The notes beneath the pieces are model-generated. The model saw only the letters and a list, made by a program, of their open reading frames with translations. It searched no databases and had not been told where the DNA came from. A stretch of 64,000 nt of DNA from Natrialba swarupiae (GTDB taxonomy: Archaea > Halobacteriota > Halobacteria > Halobacteriales > Natrialbaceae): assembly GCF_008245225.1 (NCBI RefSeq), contig NZ_VTAW01000001.1:355253-419252 (forward strand). The letters run 5' to 3'. A program made the translations under genes and the position numbers. Positions 9,501 to 17,518 of this stretch are shown here, in pieces. The number at the start of each line of letters is the position of its first letter. Position 1 is the stretch's first letter.

Positions 9501-9871
9501 CGACCGTACTCGAGACGACGGCCTTCGACGAGGCGTTCCCGCTGTTCGATGCCTACGATCCATCGCCACACGAAGAGGACGAAGACGAGGACGAAGCGCC
9601 CGGAAACAGCGGCGACGCGCCGGGCCATCAGGGCGACTGTCCGGGCAACAGCGGCGACGCCCCCGCCGCCGGTGACGGCTGTCCCGGAAACAGCGGCAAG
9701 GCACCTCGAGGGAGCGGTCCCGGCGACGGCGGACCACCGGGACACGCCGGAAACGGTGGCGGGCCACCAGGGCACGCCGGTAACGGCGGCGGGCCACCGG
9801 AACACGCCGGAAACGGCGGTGGCGGACCGCCCGGACACGCTGGTAACGGCGGCGGACCGCCTGGCAACTAG
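6551..9871 (+). CDS. large secreted multidomain protein with a thermonuclease (SNase) domain
   Basis: 1106 residues with a Tat signal (LGRRSFVSLLGATAGAFAL, residues 12-30). Two copies of a ~135-residue domain follow (about 47-185 and 188-322; both contain FYSTASQ, ERIPLI and WDESHGQY-like text). An Asp/Ser linker leads to DUF4350/GATase-like units at about 363-437, 461-533 and 909-983, each with VVTTP, FVDDGG and ENLNEIAD. Between them is an SNase-like domain (567-745) that keeps DGDT, RHIGMDTAET and NYGRLLTHMYY, matching the Ca2+ ligands and both catalytic Arg of staphylococcal nuclease. The C-terminus is about ten PPGHAGNGG/PGNSGDAP repeats. It probably degrades extracellular DNA or remodels the surface. 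The preceding 150 bp are AT-rich with TATA-like boxes. Confidence 0.85.
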   Translation: MGTHDTIGDNRLGRRSFVSLLGATAGAFALSGSTGATAGESTASDGLEALSFYSTASQVSADYGPLADDDHVVAWASEEASVMIADEEGTDEDDVVFYEDERIPLISQDGNVIGIGSAGFLSDERGGFHFGNEQFVLNAWDELMGPNSTVLWDESHQQYWDLESHGTFRRYAEDHGYDLQALEEFDADGTVLEFYSTASQISADGDALTEDDLAGDDDRSVLAWAEATATNVDGTDEGAYIYGDDERIPLITRDGNVVGFGAPFAEDESDRDDNREFVLNVWDDVVDGETVYWDESHGQYYDASQFEGLVSDAEAAGYTVEPTDDLLAVLGGGSDDDETGDADDSSSDGDADDSSDGDGVTDADAVVITTPAEAFTDAELTALAAFVDDGGAVFLHDQSDFGGHDETDNLNEIADALELGFRFNADQVEDDATGWAEFVFTTTDFAEEYLEGDVSVGLDDADGLVVTTPEWEFWDDELEALESFVDDGGSVFLFDQSDFGGNDQTENLNEIADHLDLAFRFNGGQVEDEVYNAGPEYEPLSTEFSPAFDYFADRDGVAIEFERGEEYYGRVVRVFDGDTFEVEFDTEYGYRDVVRHIGMDTAETPPAENEPEEWFGIPDDADEHLYEWGENATEFSLELMAPEDAEAGDTDIEGRHVKMTFDENEPLRGNYGRLLTHMYYDPDEFAADFATDSFSRNYNRETIEEGYARVYSSGFSNHDEWSALEEDALAEGRGIWSAADFDALEAIRNDPVEELFVPSARSIRSADGWGGSPLSDDRVAVSASSSADQELEDGGVAYDDEIPLVGVDEDERVALVGGLMIHEEYEEGEEFDVDTSGYGNFPFLSNLLDHLSETDGDVLVAGGQGQFNADGSLSLERCQYYLRYLEGVGLRLRQINDLPETLPAEAETPRAVLVTAPARELEFDEILALREFRNDGGAVVMLGSAEASADHTENLNDLADALNTDLRFNADAVVDEEHNLADDPTVLETTAFDEAFPLFDAYDPSPHEEDEDEDEAPGNSGDAPGHQGDCPGNSGDAPAAGDGCPGNSGKAPRGSGPGDGGPPGHAGNGGGPPGHAGNGGGPPEHAGNGGGGPPGHAGNGGGPPGN

Positions 9872-9954
9872 CGGTCGGCTGACAGCCAATCGGATCGGGG
9901 CCACTCTCACAGTTCAGGCCGGCGATACAACCGACGGGGACCCGTCACGCCCGT

Positions 9955-11136
9955 ATGGACGAGACGGACACCGGGACGATCGCGTACGGCGACGAAATTG
10001 CCGGCGCGGAGACGTTCGCGGAGCAGTCGCGTCGGCGAGCCGAGACCGAACGCGACGCCGTCGAGTGGGCCATCGAAGAACTCGAGTCGCAGGTATCCAC
10101 ACAGGGTGTCGACCTCGAGCCGTTGCTCGAGTACGCGCGCCGGAGCCGCGAGAGTCTCCCGGATCGTCACCGACGATCCTACGAGGCGATGGCCGACGCG
10201 TTCGACGTCGATTCCGACACCTACGAGGTGTACGTCTTCGCGTTCTCGGAACTCTGTGAGGAGCTGGCCGAGGGAACGGGGCGATCGGAGAAGAACCCGA
10301 AGGGATGTACGAACGCGCTGGTCTCGAGTCCGAAAGCCGATCTCGAGGTCGTCGACGGGCCGCTCGTGTGCAAGAATCGGGACGTTGCAGGACGTGGCGT
10401 CCGGCCCAAGTCGATCGTCGAACAGCCGCCGATCGACCGCTACCACGGCTTCCTGACGGTCGACACCTGCGGAACGATCTCGATTTTCAAGGGCGTCAAC
10501 GACCGGGGACTCGTGGCCGCGAACACCTACATCGACAGCGAGCGCGACGACATCGACCCCGAACACCAGCTCCGGAACGGAACCGCCATCCGGATCGTCC
10601 TCGAGGAGTGTGCCACCGTCGCCGAGGCGCGGACGGCACTCGAGTCGTACCCGACGCGTCGGCTGATGGGCCAGACGCTGTTTCTCGCCGACGACACCGA
10701 CGCCCTCCTGCTCGAGATCGATCCCGTCGCCGAGCGGATCGCGGTCGACGACGAGTCCGTCGTGACGCGGACGAACCACTTCGTCCACTCACGCTCGACG
10801 GAAACCGAGAGTTCGACGACCCGGCGGGAGCGAGCGCTCGAGTTGCTCGAAGAGAAGGGGCGACTCGACCGGGACGATCTGTGGGAGATCGCACAGGATC
10901 ACGAGAATGGACCGGGCGACGACTCGATCTGTCGCCATCCGGAACCGGAGACGGACGAACCACACGCGTTCGGCCAGCTGACGACCGCGAGCACGGCGAT
11001 CTTCGAGGGCGGATCGCCGACGATCGGGGTCGCGATGGGCACCCCCTGTGAAACCGAGCGGGCGCGGTGTTCGTTCGGCGAGGAGATTCCGGCCGACCTG
11101 CGGACGGGGGCGCGGTGGCTCGAGCGGATGCACTGA
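9955..11136 (+). CDS. C45-family autoproteolytic acyltransferase/hydrolase
   Basis: A 393-residue Ntn-type protein resembling isopenicillin-N acyltransferase (peptidase family C45). The likely nucleophile is the Cys of KGCTNALVSS near residue 118, which self-cleavage would expose. VCKNRDVAGRG, HGFLTVDTCG and VNDRGLVAANTYI follow, the usual order of the beta strands around the active site. A later RTNHF matches the family Asn/His segment. There is no signal peptide. It may hydrolyse or exchange acyl groups on amines. The real substrate is unknown. Confidence 0.8.
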   Translation: MDETDTGTIAYGDEIAGAETFAEQSRRRAETERDAVEWAIEELESQVSTQGVDLEPLLEYARRSRESLPDRHRRSYEAMADAFDVDSDTYEVYVFAFSELCEELAEGTGRSEKNPKGCTNALVSSPKADLEVVDGPLVCKNRDVAGRGVRPKSIVEQPPIDRYHGFLTVDTCGTISIFKGVNDRGLVAANTYIDSERDDIDPEHQLRNGTAIRIVLEECATVAEARTALESYPTRRLMGQTLFLADDTDALLLEIDPVAERIAVDDESVVTRTNHFVHSRSTETESSTTRRERALELLEEKGRLDRDDLWEIAQDHENGPGDDSICRHPEPETDEPHAFGQLTTASTAIFEGGSPTIGVAMGTPCETERARCSFGEEIPADLRTGARWLERMH

Positions 11137-11159
11137 TTCGACCGACCGAAGTCCGACCG

Positions 11160-12296
11160 TCAGACGCGAACGCGGTGTCGGCCGAGGTCGGCCTCGAGTC
11201 GCGTCGCAGCCTCGAGACGGAGCCGCTTCGCGTGCCGTTTCGAGAGTCGCGCGTCGGGCAACCGATCGGCCAGCGGATCGTACGCCGACGGCGAGAACCC
11301 GAACCGCCGCAGATAGCTTCGGACGCGCTCCGACTCGAGCCCCTCGTGGATCGCCGTGTCGGTGATCTCCTCGACGGTGTCGAAGACGGGCAGTGGAACC
11401 TCGTCGTCGATACCCCCCGTGGGTTCGGTATCGGCGGCTGGAACGGACGAATCAGCCTCGAGAACGGAACTGACCGAGTCAGCCTCGAGGACGGTGGTTC
11501 CGCGCTCGTCCGCTCGCGTGACGACCGATCGGACCTCCTCGGCGAGACGGAGCACCTGACTCGGGAGGGCTGCATCGGGTGAGCGCCACTCCACAGTCGG
11601 CATCGCCTTCCGGAGCCGAACCGGCGTCCACACCGCGTCGTAGGGCGCGAACTCGTCGTCGACCGTTTCGGGGTCGACGCCGCGGTCGATCGCACGCTCG
11701 CGGAACCGCTCGTAGGCGTCCTCGAGTTGTTGGTCCCACTCCGCGACGCTGTCGACGTACGACCAGAGCTGCCCCTGATCGGGACAGGGGCCGTAACACG
11801 ACCGGCGGTAGAGATACGGGCGGGCACACTCGAGGAGGTGCTCGCCGCGGTAGTGCGAGGCACTGTTGACGAGCGCGAACGCGGGATCGATCGCCGTCAC
11901 GGCGTTGAGTTGATCCGCGACGTTCGACTGCTCGAAGTGGACGTGGGTCCCGGCACAGACGCGAGCGTCGTCGAACGTCGGTCCCACGATCTGACGCTGG
12001 AGTTCGGTTCCTCGCTTCTCCCGATAGGGGATCTCCGACGGCGTCGCGTACAGCGGCGTCGAAAGTGGCACGAGACGTTTCTCCTGGTCGTATGCGGCGT
12101 CGACGACCGTTCGAATCCGTTCCGTGAACTCCTCGCGGAGTTCGGCCATCGATCCGCACGGACTCGTTTTGATCTCGATCATCGGCTCGACGAACTCGGG
12201 ATCGATCCACTCGGCGACGTCGAGCAGTGTGTCGGGCGAGCACAGGTCGCCCTCGTCGTCGACGACCCAATACTCGACCTCGAGGCTAGTGTTCAT
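11160..12296 (-). CDS. gshA: glutamate-cysteine ligase (GCS2 family)
   Basis: 378 residues from the ATG at 12294-12296. The sequence follows the GCS2/YbdK-type carboxylate-amine ligase: SLEVEYWVVDDEGDLC at the start, MIEIKTSPCGS, RVCAGTHVHFEQ (substrate/metal binding His and Glu), HYRGEHLLECARPYLYRRS and MPTVEWRSPDAALP. Haloarchaea use gamma-glutamylcysteine as their main thiol, and this family makes it from Glu, Cys and ATP. A Ser/Asp/Glu-rich insertion with repeated LEADS lies near residues 290-310. The gene is convergent with the C45 gene (23 bp apart). Confidence 0.85.
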   Translation of the reverse strand: MNTSLEVEYWVVDDEGDLCSPDTLLDVAEWIDPEFVEPMIEIKTSPCGSMAELREEFTERIRTVVDAAYDQEKRLVPLSTPLYATPSEIPYREKRGTELQRQIVGPTFDDARVCAGTHVHFEQSNVADQLNAVTAIDPAFALVNSASHYRGEHLLECARPYLYRRSCYGPCPDQGQLWSYVDSVAEWDQQLEDAYERFRERAIDRGVDPETVDDEFAPYDAVWTPVRLRKAMPTVEWRSPDAALPSQVLRLAEEVRSVVTRADERGTTVLEADSVSSVLEADSSVPAADTEPTGGIDDEVPLPVFDTVEEITDTAIHEGLESERVRSYLRRFGFSPSAYDPLADRLPDARLSKRHAKRLRLEAATRLEADLGRHRVRV

Positions 12297-12722
12297 GGAT
12301 ATCTCTGTTGGATGACGGTCGGACGACGACCCCGGAGAACCGCCGGGGCGTAAACGGACACGATCGAGATGCGAGTTCACGTCGTGTCGAGAACTCGTCC
12401 CGTCGTCCGATCTCCCTCTCCTGTGGTAGCTCGTGGTAGGAAACACCAGCGTGAATCCATTGAGCCTGCGTACGAAGGGAATGCGAGAACGTGACGAACG
12501 ACCCTCGAGACGGCCGAGATCCGATTCGGCCGACGAGACGTTCCGGAGTCACTCGAGCGGGCTCCCGACGCCATTCGAGCGGAGTTCGTCGGAGACGACC
12601 ACGGCCGCGGCTCCCGTCCACGGAGGGGTGAGTCGGTTTGCCGACTACTGACGCGAGTGTTACGTGGTTGATTCGAGGTCCCTGCTAGATTGATACGTCT
12701 GGGAGGATATGATATACCACGT
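12297..12722. other. 426-bp intergenic stretch without a convincing gene
   Basis: It separates the divergent gshA and FAD-protein genes. Frames in it are Arg/Ser-rich shadows. One stretch (about 12495-12640) reads like acidic haloarchaeal protein but has no start codon and follows a stop, so at most it is a remnant. The FAD gene has GGAGG at 12702-12706 and AT-rich GATATGATATACC just before its start. Confidence 0.5.
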
Positions 12723-13343
12723 ATGAGCGACGAAACGAGTGCGGACGAAACCGAAGCGGACTCGCCATCAGTGATCGTCGTCGGCGGCGGGCCGGCCGGA
12801 CTGAGTGCCGCGCTGTTTACCGCGAAAAACGGCCTCGAGACGACGGTCTTCGACGCCGACGGGACGTGGATGCACAAGGCCCACCTCTTCAACTACCTGG
12901 GGATCGGCTCGGTCGGCGGCAGCGAGTTCATGTCGACGGCGCGCCAGCAGGTCGACGACTTCGGCGCCGAGCGCCGGCAGGACGAGGAGGTAACCGACAT
13001 AGAGCGAGCCGATGAAGGCTTCGTTGTCGAGACCGACGACGGAACGTACGATGCGGCGTACGTCGTGTTGGCGACCGGCGCGAACCGCGACCTGGCCGAA
13101 GAGCTTGGGTGTGCGTTCGCGGACGACGTGGTCGACGTCGGCGTCGAGATGGAGACGAGCGTCGAGGACGTCTACGCGACGGGTGCGATGGTTCGCACAG
13201 AGGAGTGGCAGGCCGCCATCTCCGTCGGCGACGGCGCTGCCGCGGCACTCAACATCCTCTCGAAGGTACGCGGCGAGCACTTCCACGACTTCGACGTCCC
13301 GGCAGACGCCGAACGCGTCTTCGGCGACGTCGTTGCGGAGTAA
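12723..13343 (+). CDS. short thioredoxin-reductase-like FAD-dependent oxidoreductase
   Basis: 206 residues from the ATG at 12723. The N-terminus has the Rossmann motif VIVVGGGPAGLSAALFTAKNG, then FDADGTW and HLFNYLGIGSV. The C-terminal part has VVLATGANRD and VYATGAMVRTEEWQAAISVGDG, the FAD-closing motif of the TrxR family. No redox-active CxxC pair is present and there is no full NADPH domain, so it is much shorter than TrxR (about 310-330). It may be an accessory flavoprotein or ferredoxin/thiol-linked oxidoreductase. It is the first gene of an operon with the VOC and carboxylesterase genes (5 bp gap). Confidence 0.8.
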   Translation: MSDETSADETEADSPSVIVVGGGPAGLSAALFTAKNGLETTVFDADGTWMHKAHLFNYLGIGSVGGSEFMSTARQQVDDFGAERRQDEEVTDIERADEGFVVETDDGTYDAAYVVLATGANRDLAEELGCAFADDVVDVGVEMETSVEDVYATGAMVRTEEWQAAISVGDGAAAALNILSKVRGEHFHDFDVPADAERVFGDVVAE

Positions 13344-13348
13344 CCACG

Positions 13349-13972
13349 ATGTCCGAGGAATCTACCAACCCAGTCACGCCAGAACCGCCCGACAGCCCCT
13401 TCCAGACGACGGGTACTGACCACATCACCATCTGGGGGAGCAACGAGGAAGACACCGTCGCGTTCTACCGCGACCTCCTCGGAATGCCCCTCGTGTTGCG
13501 CCAGCCGAACCTCGACGACCCATCCCAGACCCATCTCTTCTTCGACACCGGCGACGGGCGCATCCTGACGTTCTTCGTCAGCGACGACCGCCCCTCCAAT
13601 CGCCGCGGCCAGCGCGGCGGCGTCGGCGCCGTCCACCACCTCTGTTTCAGCGTCGACCCCGAGGAGTACGAAGACGTCATGGAGTCACTCGAGCAAGCGG
13701 GTCACCGCTACAACGTCTTCGATCGGGGGATCTTCCACTCGATCTACACGAACGACAACAACGGGCTCGTGATCGAACTCAGCACCGATAAGTACGAGAT
13801 TCCCGACGACCGCCGCGGCGAGGTGCTCGCGACGGCACAGGAACTCCGCGAGGCCGACGGAGCCGACTACGCCAAAGACGAGCACCTCCGCGGGGCGATC
13901 GAAGAACTCGGCCTCGAGGTGATCGAACACGACCTCCCCGACGCCAGCGCCGGCGTCGGTGGTGTCGAATGA
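13349..13972 (+). CDS. VOC-family metalloenzyme (glyoxalase/extradiol dioxygenase type)
   Basis: 207 residues with one vicinal-oxygen-chelate module pair. Likely metal ligands are His in GTDHITIWG, His in AVHHLCFSVD and Glu in NGLVIELSTDKYE. A strand-helix repeat (EEDTVAFYRDLLGMPLVL) marks the first beta-alpha-beta unit. The C-terminal ~50 residues are a charged extension. Its stop overlaps the start of the carboxylesterase gene (ATGA). With an FAD protein before it and a hydrolase after, a detoxification or ring-compound role is plausible but not shown. Confidence 0.85.
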   Translation: MSEESTNPVTPEPPDSPFQTTGTDHITIWGSNEEDTVAFYRDLLGMPLVLRQPNLDDPSQTHLFFDTGDGRILTFFVSDDRPSNRRGQRGGVGAVHHLCFSVDPEEYEDVMESLEQAGHRYNVFDRGIFHSIYTNDNNGLVIELSTDKYEIPDDRRGEVLATAQELREADGADYAKDEHLRGAIEELGLEVIEHDLPDASAGVGGVE

Positions 13973-14688
13973 GCGCGGACGAGGGGCCACACCAGGACCA
14001 GCCGCTCCTGTCGGCCGGCACGCCCCTCGAGGAGGCCGAGGCGGCGGTCGTGCTCGTCCACGGCCGCGGCGCGACCGCAGAGAGCATCCTCGGGATGGGA
14101 ACCGAGATTCACCGCGAGGGCGTCGCGTTGCTCGCGCCACAGGCAGCGGGTCGCCAGTGGTACCCGAACTCGTTTCTCCAGCCCGTCGAGACGAACGAAC
14201 CCGGACGAACCTCGGGGCTGCAGGCGATCGCCAGCGCGCTCGAGGACGCAGACGAGGCCGGAATTCCGGCCGAGCGCGCGATGGTCATCGGCTTCTCGCA
14301 GGGCGGCTGTCTCGGAAGCGAGTTCGTCGCACGAAACCCGCGTCGCTACGGCGGCTTCGCCGCGCTCAGCGGCGGGCTCATCGGCGAATCGATCGATCCC
14401 GACGACTATCTCGAGACCGACGGCGTCTCCGCGAGCGAGACGAACGAAGGCTCGTCGGAGCAAAGCGCCGACGGCGACCTCGAGGGGACCCCCGTGTTTC
14501 TGGGCTGTAGCGACGTCGACCCACACATTCCCCTCGAGCGCGTCCACGAGACGAAACGCGTCCTCGAGTCTCTGGGCGCCGACGTCACCGAGCGCATCTA
14601 CGAGGGGATGGGCCACGGCGTCAACGAGGACGAACTCGAGTTCGTGTCGGGGATGGTCGACGACCTGCTCACGGACGAAGACGATTAA
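13969..14688 (+). CDS. phospholipase/carboxylesterase-type alpha/beta hydrolase
   Basis: 239 residues. The catalytic triad is visible: Ser in VIGFSQGGCLGSEFVA, Asp in GCSDVDPHIPLERV, and His in YEGMGHGVNEDE. The VLVHGRGATAES loop forms the oxyanion hole. This matches the carboxylesterase type (YpfH/EstB). A Ser/Glu-rich insertion near residues 145-165 is haloarchaeal padding. It is co-transcribed with, and overlaps by 4 nt, the VOC gene. Substrate unknown, probably short acyl esters. Confidence 0.87.
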   Translation: MSADEGPHQDQPLLSAGTPLEEAEAAVVLVHGRGATAESILGMGTEIHREGVALLAPQAAGRQWYPNSFLQPVETNEPGRTSGLQAIASALEDADEAGIPAERAMVIGFSQGGCLGSEFVARNPRRYGGFAALSGGLIGESIDPDDYLETDGVSASETNEGSSEQSADGDLEGTPVFLGCSDVDPHIPLERVHETKRVLESLGADVTERIYEGMGHGVNEDELEFVSGMVDDLLTDEDD

Positions 14689-14745
14689 CTGTCACGCGTC
14701 GAGACCGAACCCCATCTTATGCCGTTCGGTCACGTACGGTGTGTC

Positions 14746-15273
14746 GTGGCCTCACACCCGGCGGACAGACGTGCGTTCCTGTCGACCGCGAGCGCCGCCC
14801 TCGCAGCGACGGCCGTCGCGGGCTGTCTGAGCGACGACGGTGGCGCGGACGACGCCGAAGAGCCGATCGTCGACGTCGCCGAGGCGACCGCGAGCGAAGG
14901 CGAGACCGACCCCGACGCGTGGGCGGACGTCGACGAAATTCGACTCGACGGCTACGTCGGCGGCTGGGTCGGCGTCTCCCCCGACCACGTCGATCGGATC
15001 GAGAACCCGACGCTGGTGCTAATCGAGGGCAACGAGTACGAACTCACCTGGACGAACCAGGATGGCGTCAAGCACAACCTGGCGATCCACGACGACGAGG
15101 GTGAAGTGGTCGACGAGTACGCGACCGGCGTCAGCGAGGACCTCGGCGCGACGACGACCCTCGAGTTCGTCGCACGACCCGAGATGGCGATCTACATCTG
15201 CGAGCACCAGCCCGCGATTCAGTACGGCGAAGTCGTCGTCCTCGAGGACACCGACGGGTCAGCGACGCACTGA
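14746..15273 (+). CDS. cupredoxin-domain lipoprotein (halocyanin-like)
   Basis: I choose the GTG at 14746: a TATA-like CATCTTATG lies ~28 bp upstream, and the signal peptide then starts SHPADRRAFLSTASAALAA with a lipobox VAGC. An ATG at 14719 is the alternative start. After an acidic linker comes a blue-copper fold: LIEGNEYELTW, KHNLAIHDDEGEV (first His) and MAIYICEHQPAIQYGEVVV (Cys and second His). The usual fourth ligand Met is Gln or absent. It is probably a membrane-anchored electron carrier on the outer face of the membrane. Confidence 0.82.
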   Translation: MASHPADRRAFLSTASAALAATAVAGCLSDDGGADDAEEPIVDVAEATASEGETDPDAWADVDEIRLDGYVGGWVGVSPDHVDRIENPTLVLIEGNEYELTWTNQDGVKHNLAIHDDEGEVVDEYATGVSEDLGATTTLEFVARPEMAIYICEHQPAIQYGEVVVLEDTDGSATH

Positions 15274-15307
15274 TCGCCCGATGGGTGAGACCCATGGGTC
15301 CGGCGGG

Positions 15308-15724
15308 TCAGCGAACGACGGTGACCGGAACCGGCGATCGCCGGACGACCCGTTCGGCGACGCTTCCGAGCAACACGCGAGAGACACCGCTCCGGCCGTG
15401 GCTACCCAGGATAACGTGGTCGACGTCGTGCTCCTCGGCGAACGCGACGATCTCTCGGGCCGGTTGGCCGACCGTTACCTCGGTCCTGAACGCGACGTCG
15501 TCGGGGTTCTCGAACTCGGGAACCTCGTCGAACCCCTTCTCGGCGATCTCGTCCCGACGGTCTTTGAGATACTCCCTCGCGAGATCGATGCCTGCGGTCG
15601 TCGATCCGCTCGCTGCCTCGGCGACGCGCAACAGGACGATTTCCTCGTCCGGATAGGTCGCGAACGCGTGTTCGGCCGCTTTCCGCGACGGCGTGGAGCC
15701 GTCGAACGCGACGAGAACTGTCAT
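15308..15724 (-). CDS. universal stress protein, UspA family
   Basis: 138 residues, starting MTVLVAFDGSTPSRKAAEHA. The ATP-binding signature of UspA is present at the C-terminus: ILGSHGRSGVSRVLLGSVAE, then VPVTVVR. It is thus of the nucleotide-binding subgroup. It is a single domain and cytosolic. It is convergent with the cupredoxin gene and divergent to nothing nearby. Haloarchaea carry many paralogues, so no specific role can be given. Confidence 0.93.
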   Translation of the reverse strand: MTVLVAFDGSTPSRKAAEHAFATYPDEEIVLLRVAEAASGSTTAGIDLAREYLKDRRDEIAEKGFDEVPEFENPDDVAFRTEVTVGQPAREIVAFAEEHDVDHVILGSHGRSGVSRVLLGSVAERVVRRSPVPVTVVR

Positions 15725-15784
15725 GATACCGGATACCACCGCTCGAGGCTAAAGTATATCGACGAATCCAGTCGCTCGACAGTT

Positions 15785-15864
15785 CGGACGGACTGCTGTG
15801 ACGGCGTACCGGTGTGACTGCAGGACGGGCCCGGTCACGCCGGTACTGACGGACAGCGGTCCGT
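15785..15864. repeat. family A palindromic repeat, copy 3 (most intact)
   Basis: The outer arms GGACGGACTGCTGT (15786-15799) and ACGGACAGCGGTCC pair imperfectly. The inner arms GTACCGGTGTGAC (15806-15818) and GTCACGCCGGTAC (15834-15846) pair at 12 of 13. The loop is CTGCAGGACGGGCCCG. It lies in the UspA upstream region. Confidence 0.75.
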
Positions 15865-16001
15865 GTGATCCCGTTCGTCGCGGTCGTTCTCTCACGGGTC
15901 GCTGGCGGCCCGCACGGATTTCTGCGTTTTCGCTCCGCTCGAACCACCCACACACCACGGCTCGCAGTGCTCGCCGTTCCGACTCGAGGTCGTCGCTACG
16001 C

Positions 16002-17108
16002 TCAGACCTCGCCGTCTTCAAAAACGAACGTCCCGTCCTCTTGAACGCGCTCGCCGTCGACCTCGATGAACGAGCCCTCGCTCATGTCGACGATCATGTC
16101 GACGTGGACGGCGGAGTCGTTTTGCTCGTTGCCCTCGCCGACCGTGTCGTCGTAGGCACGACCGACTGCCATGTGGACGGTGTCGCCCATCTTCTCGTCG
16201 AACAGCATGTTGTACGTAAACTGGTCGATGTCGCGGTTCATCCCGATACCGAGTTCGCCGAGTCGCCGAGCACCGTCGTCGGTGTTCAACACCTCGGTGA
16301 GGACGTCCTCGTTTTTCGCCGCCGAGTGCGAGACGACCTCGCCGCCCTCGAACTCGAGGTAAACGTCCGTGATCTCCCGGCCCTGGTGGTACAACGGCAT
16401 GTCGAACAGCACCTCCCCCTCGACGCTGTCGGGCTGAGGAGCGGTGAAGACCTCGCCGCCAGGGAGGTTGTGCTCGCCGTGGTCGTTGATCGTCGGATTG
16501 CCCGACAGGGACATCGTTACGTCCGTCGTGTCGCCGCTGACGATCCGGATCTCGTCGGCTGGATCGAGGATCTCGACCATGTTCTCCTGGTGGTCGCGCT
16601 GGGTCTCCCAGTCTTTGTTGACCGCGTCCCAGACGAAGTTCTCGTAGCCCTCCGTGCTCATCTCGGCGAGCTGGGCGTTCGCCGGCGCGGGGAACTGGGT
16701 CAGACACCAGCGCTTCGAGAGCCGTTCCTCTAAGATCGGCCGGTGGGCCTGACTGTACGCCGCGCTGGTCTCCGGATCGACGTCCGACGTCTGGGTGACG
16801 TTGTCGCTCGCCCGGATCGCGATGTAGACGTCCGTCTGTTCGATGAGCGCGAGCTCGTGTTCCGGGGTATCGAAATCGGGAGTCCCGCTTTCGTCGCCCG
16901 CAGCTCGAAGGTACGCACGCTGGTGTCGTTTGCCGGTCCGCTGGCTCGTCGTCACCGGGTTCGCTCCCCGGTCACCGATCACCTCGTGGAGGGCGACGAC
17001 CAGGTCCTCGGCGACGGGGTGGGCGTCGACGACGACGTTGTCTCCCTCCTCGAGATCGACCGAGTGGGTGGCGATGATCTCGGCGTGTTCGCGAATGCGC
17101 GGGTCCAT
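16002..17108 (-). CDS. aminopeptidase, M29 (aminopeptidase T) family
   Basis: 368 residues from the ATG at 17106-17108 (MDPRIREHAEIIATHSVDLE). Family motifs occur in order: NLPGGEVFTAPQPDSVEG (metal-ligand Glu), RRLGELGIGMN, DEKMGDTVHMAVGRAYD (Glu and His ligands) and HVDMIVDM (His and Asp). M29 enzymes are two-metal (Co/Zn) exopeptidases that free N-terminal residues in the cytosol. The protein is acidic with no export signal. Longer frames upstream look unreal. Confidence 0.93.
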   Translation of the reverse strand: MDPRIREHAEIIATHSVDLEEGDNVVVDAHPVAEDLVVALHEVIGDRGANPVTTSQRTGKRHQRAYLRAAGDESGTPDFDTPEHELALIEQTDVYIAIRASDNVTQTSDVDPETSAAYSQAHRPILEERLSKRWCLTQFPAPANAQLAEMSTEGYENFVWDAVNKDWETQRDHQENMVEILDPADEIRIVSGDTTDVTMSLSGNPTINDHGEHNLPGGEVFTAPQPDSVEGEVLFDMPLYHQGREITDVYLEFEGGEVVSHSAAKNEDVLTEVLNTDDGARRLGELGIGMNRDIDQFTYNMLFDEKMGDTVHMAVGRAYDDTVGEGNEQNDSAVHVDMIVDMSEGSFIEVDGERVQEDGTFVFEDGEV

Positions 17109-17208
17109 GTCACACAGGTCTTCGAGCGGGCGGATACCGTTTTCGAATCGGCGACTCGCGGCGGTCGCCTGCACGCGAGATCACTCGAGGCGACTCCCGA
17201 CGGCTCGG

Positions 17209-17442
17209 CTATCGGTTTTCGCCACGGTTCGCCAGAAAGATCCCGAGGTAGATCGAAACCAGCGCACAGACGACTCCCGCAGCGAAGGCGATCGTGTACG
17301 GCGACTCGAGGGCGAGCGCGTCGTCCTCGATCACCCAGCCGGTGAAGCCAACGATCACCAGGGCGATCGCCGCGAGACGCAGGACGGAGACGAACCGGCG
17401 GGAGGTGTTCGCACTCGGGTCCGCGGATTCGCGTTCGGTCAC
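17209..17442 (-). CDS. 77-residue two-span membrane protein
   Basis: It starts MTERESADPSANTSRR and has two hydrophobic helices (VLRLAAIALVIVGFTGWVI and TIAFAAGVVCALVSIYLGIFL), ending in NRGENR. The cytosolic N-tail is polar. The neighbours are an M29 aminopeptidase downstream and a DUF6176-like protein upstream, all on the minus strand. No known family. Confidence 0.65.
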   Translation of the reverse strand: MTERESADPSANTSRRFVSVLRLAAIALVIVGFTGWVIEDDALALESPYTIAFAAGVVCALVSIYLGIFLANRGENR

Positions 17443-17518
17443 GGGTTCACCGTCCGTCCCGATCGTCGTCCAGTTTTCGGTCGGCAGTCGATTCTCGGCC
17501 GAACGGGTGTCGACACAC

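Noticed and set aside
9600..9871. CRISPR-like short repeats
   Set aside because: They are degenerate in-frame codon repeats for PPGHAGNGG, without constant repeats and unique spacers.
12433..12651. Possible 72-residue gene in the gap before the FAD gene
   Set aside because: Ser/Arg/Pro-rich, no promoter at proper distance, and nothing resembling a family.
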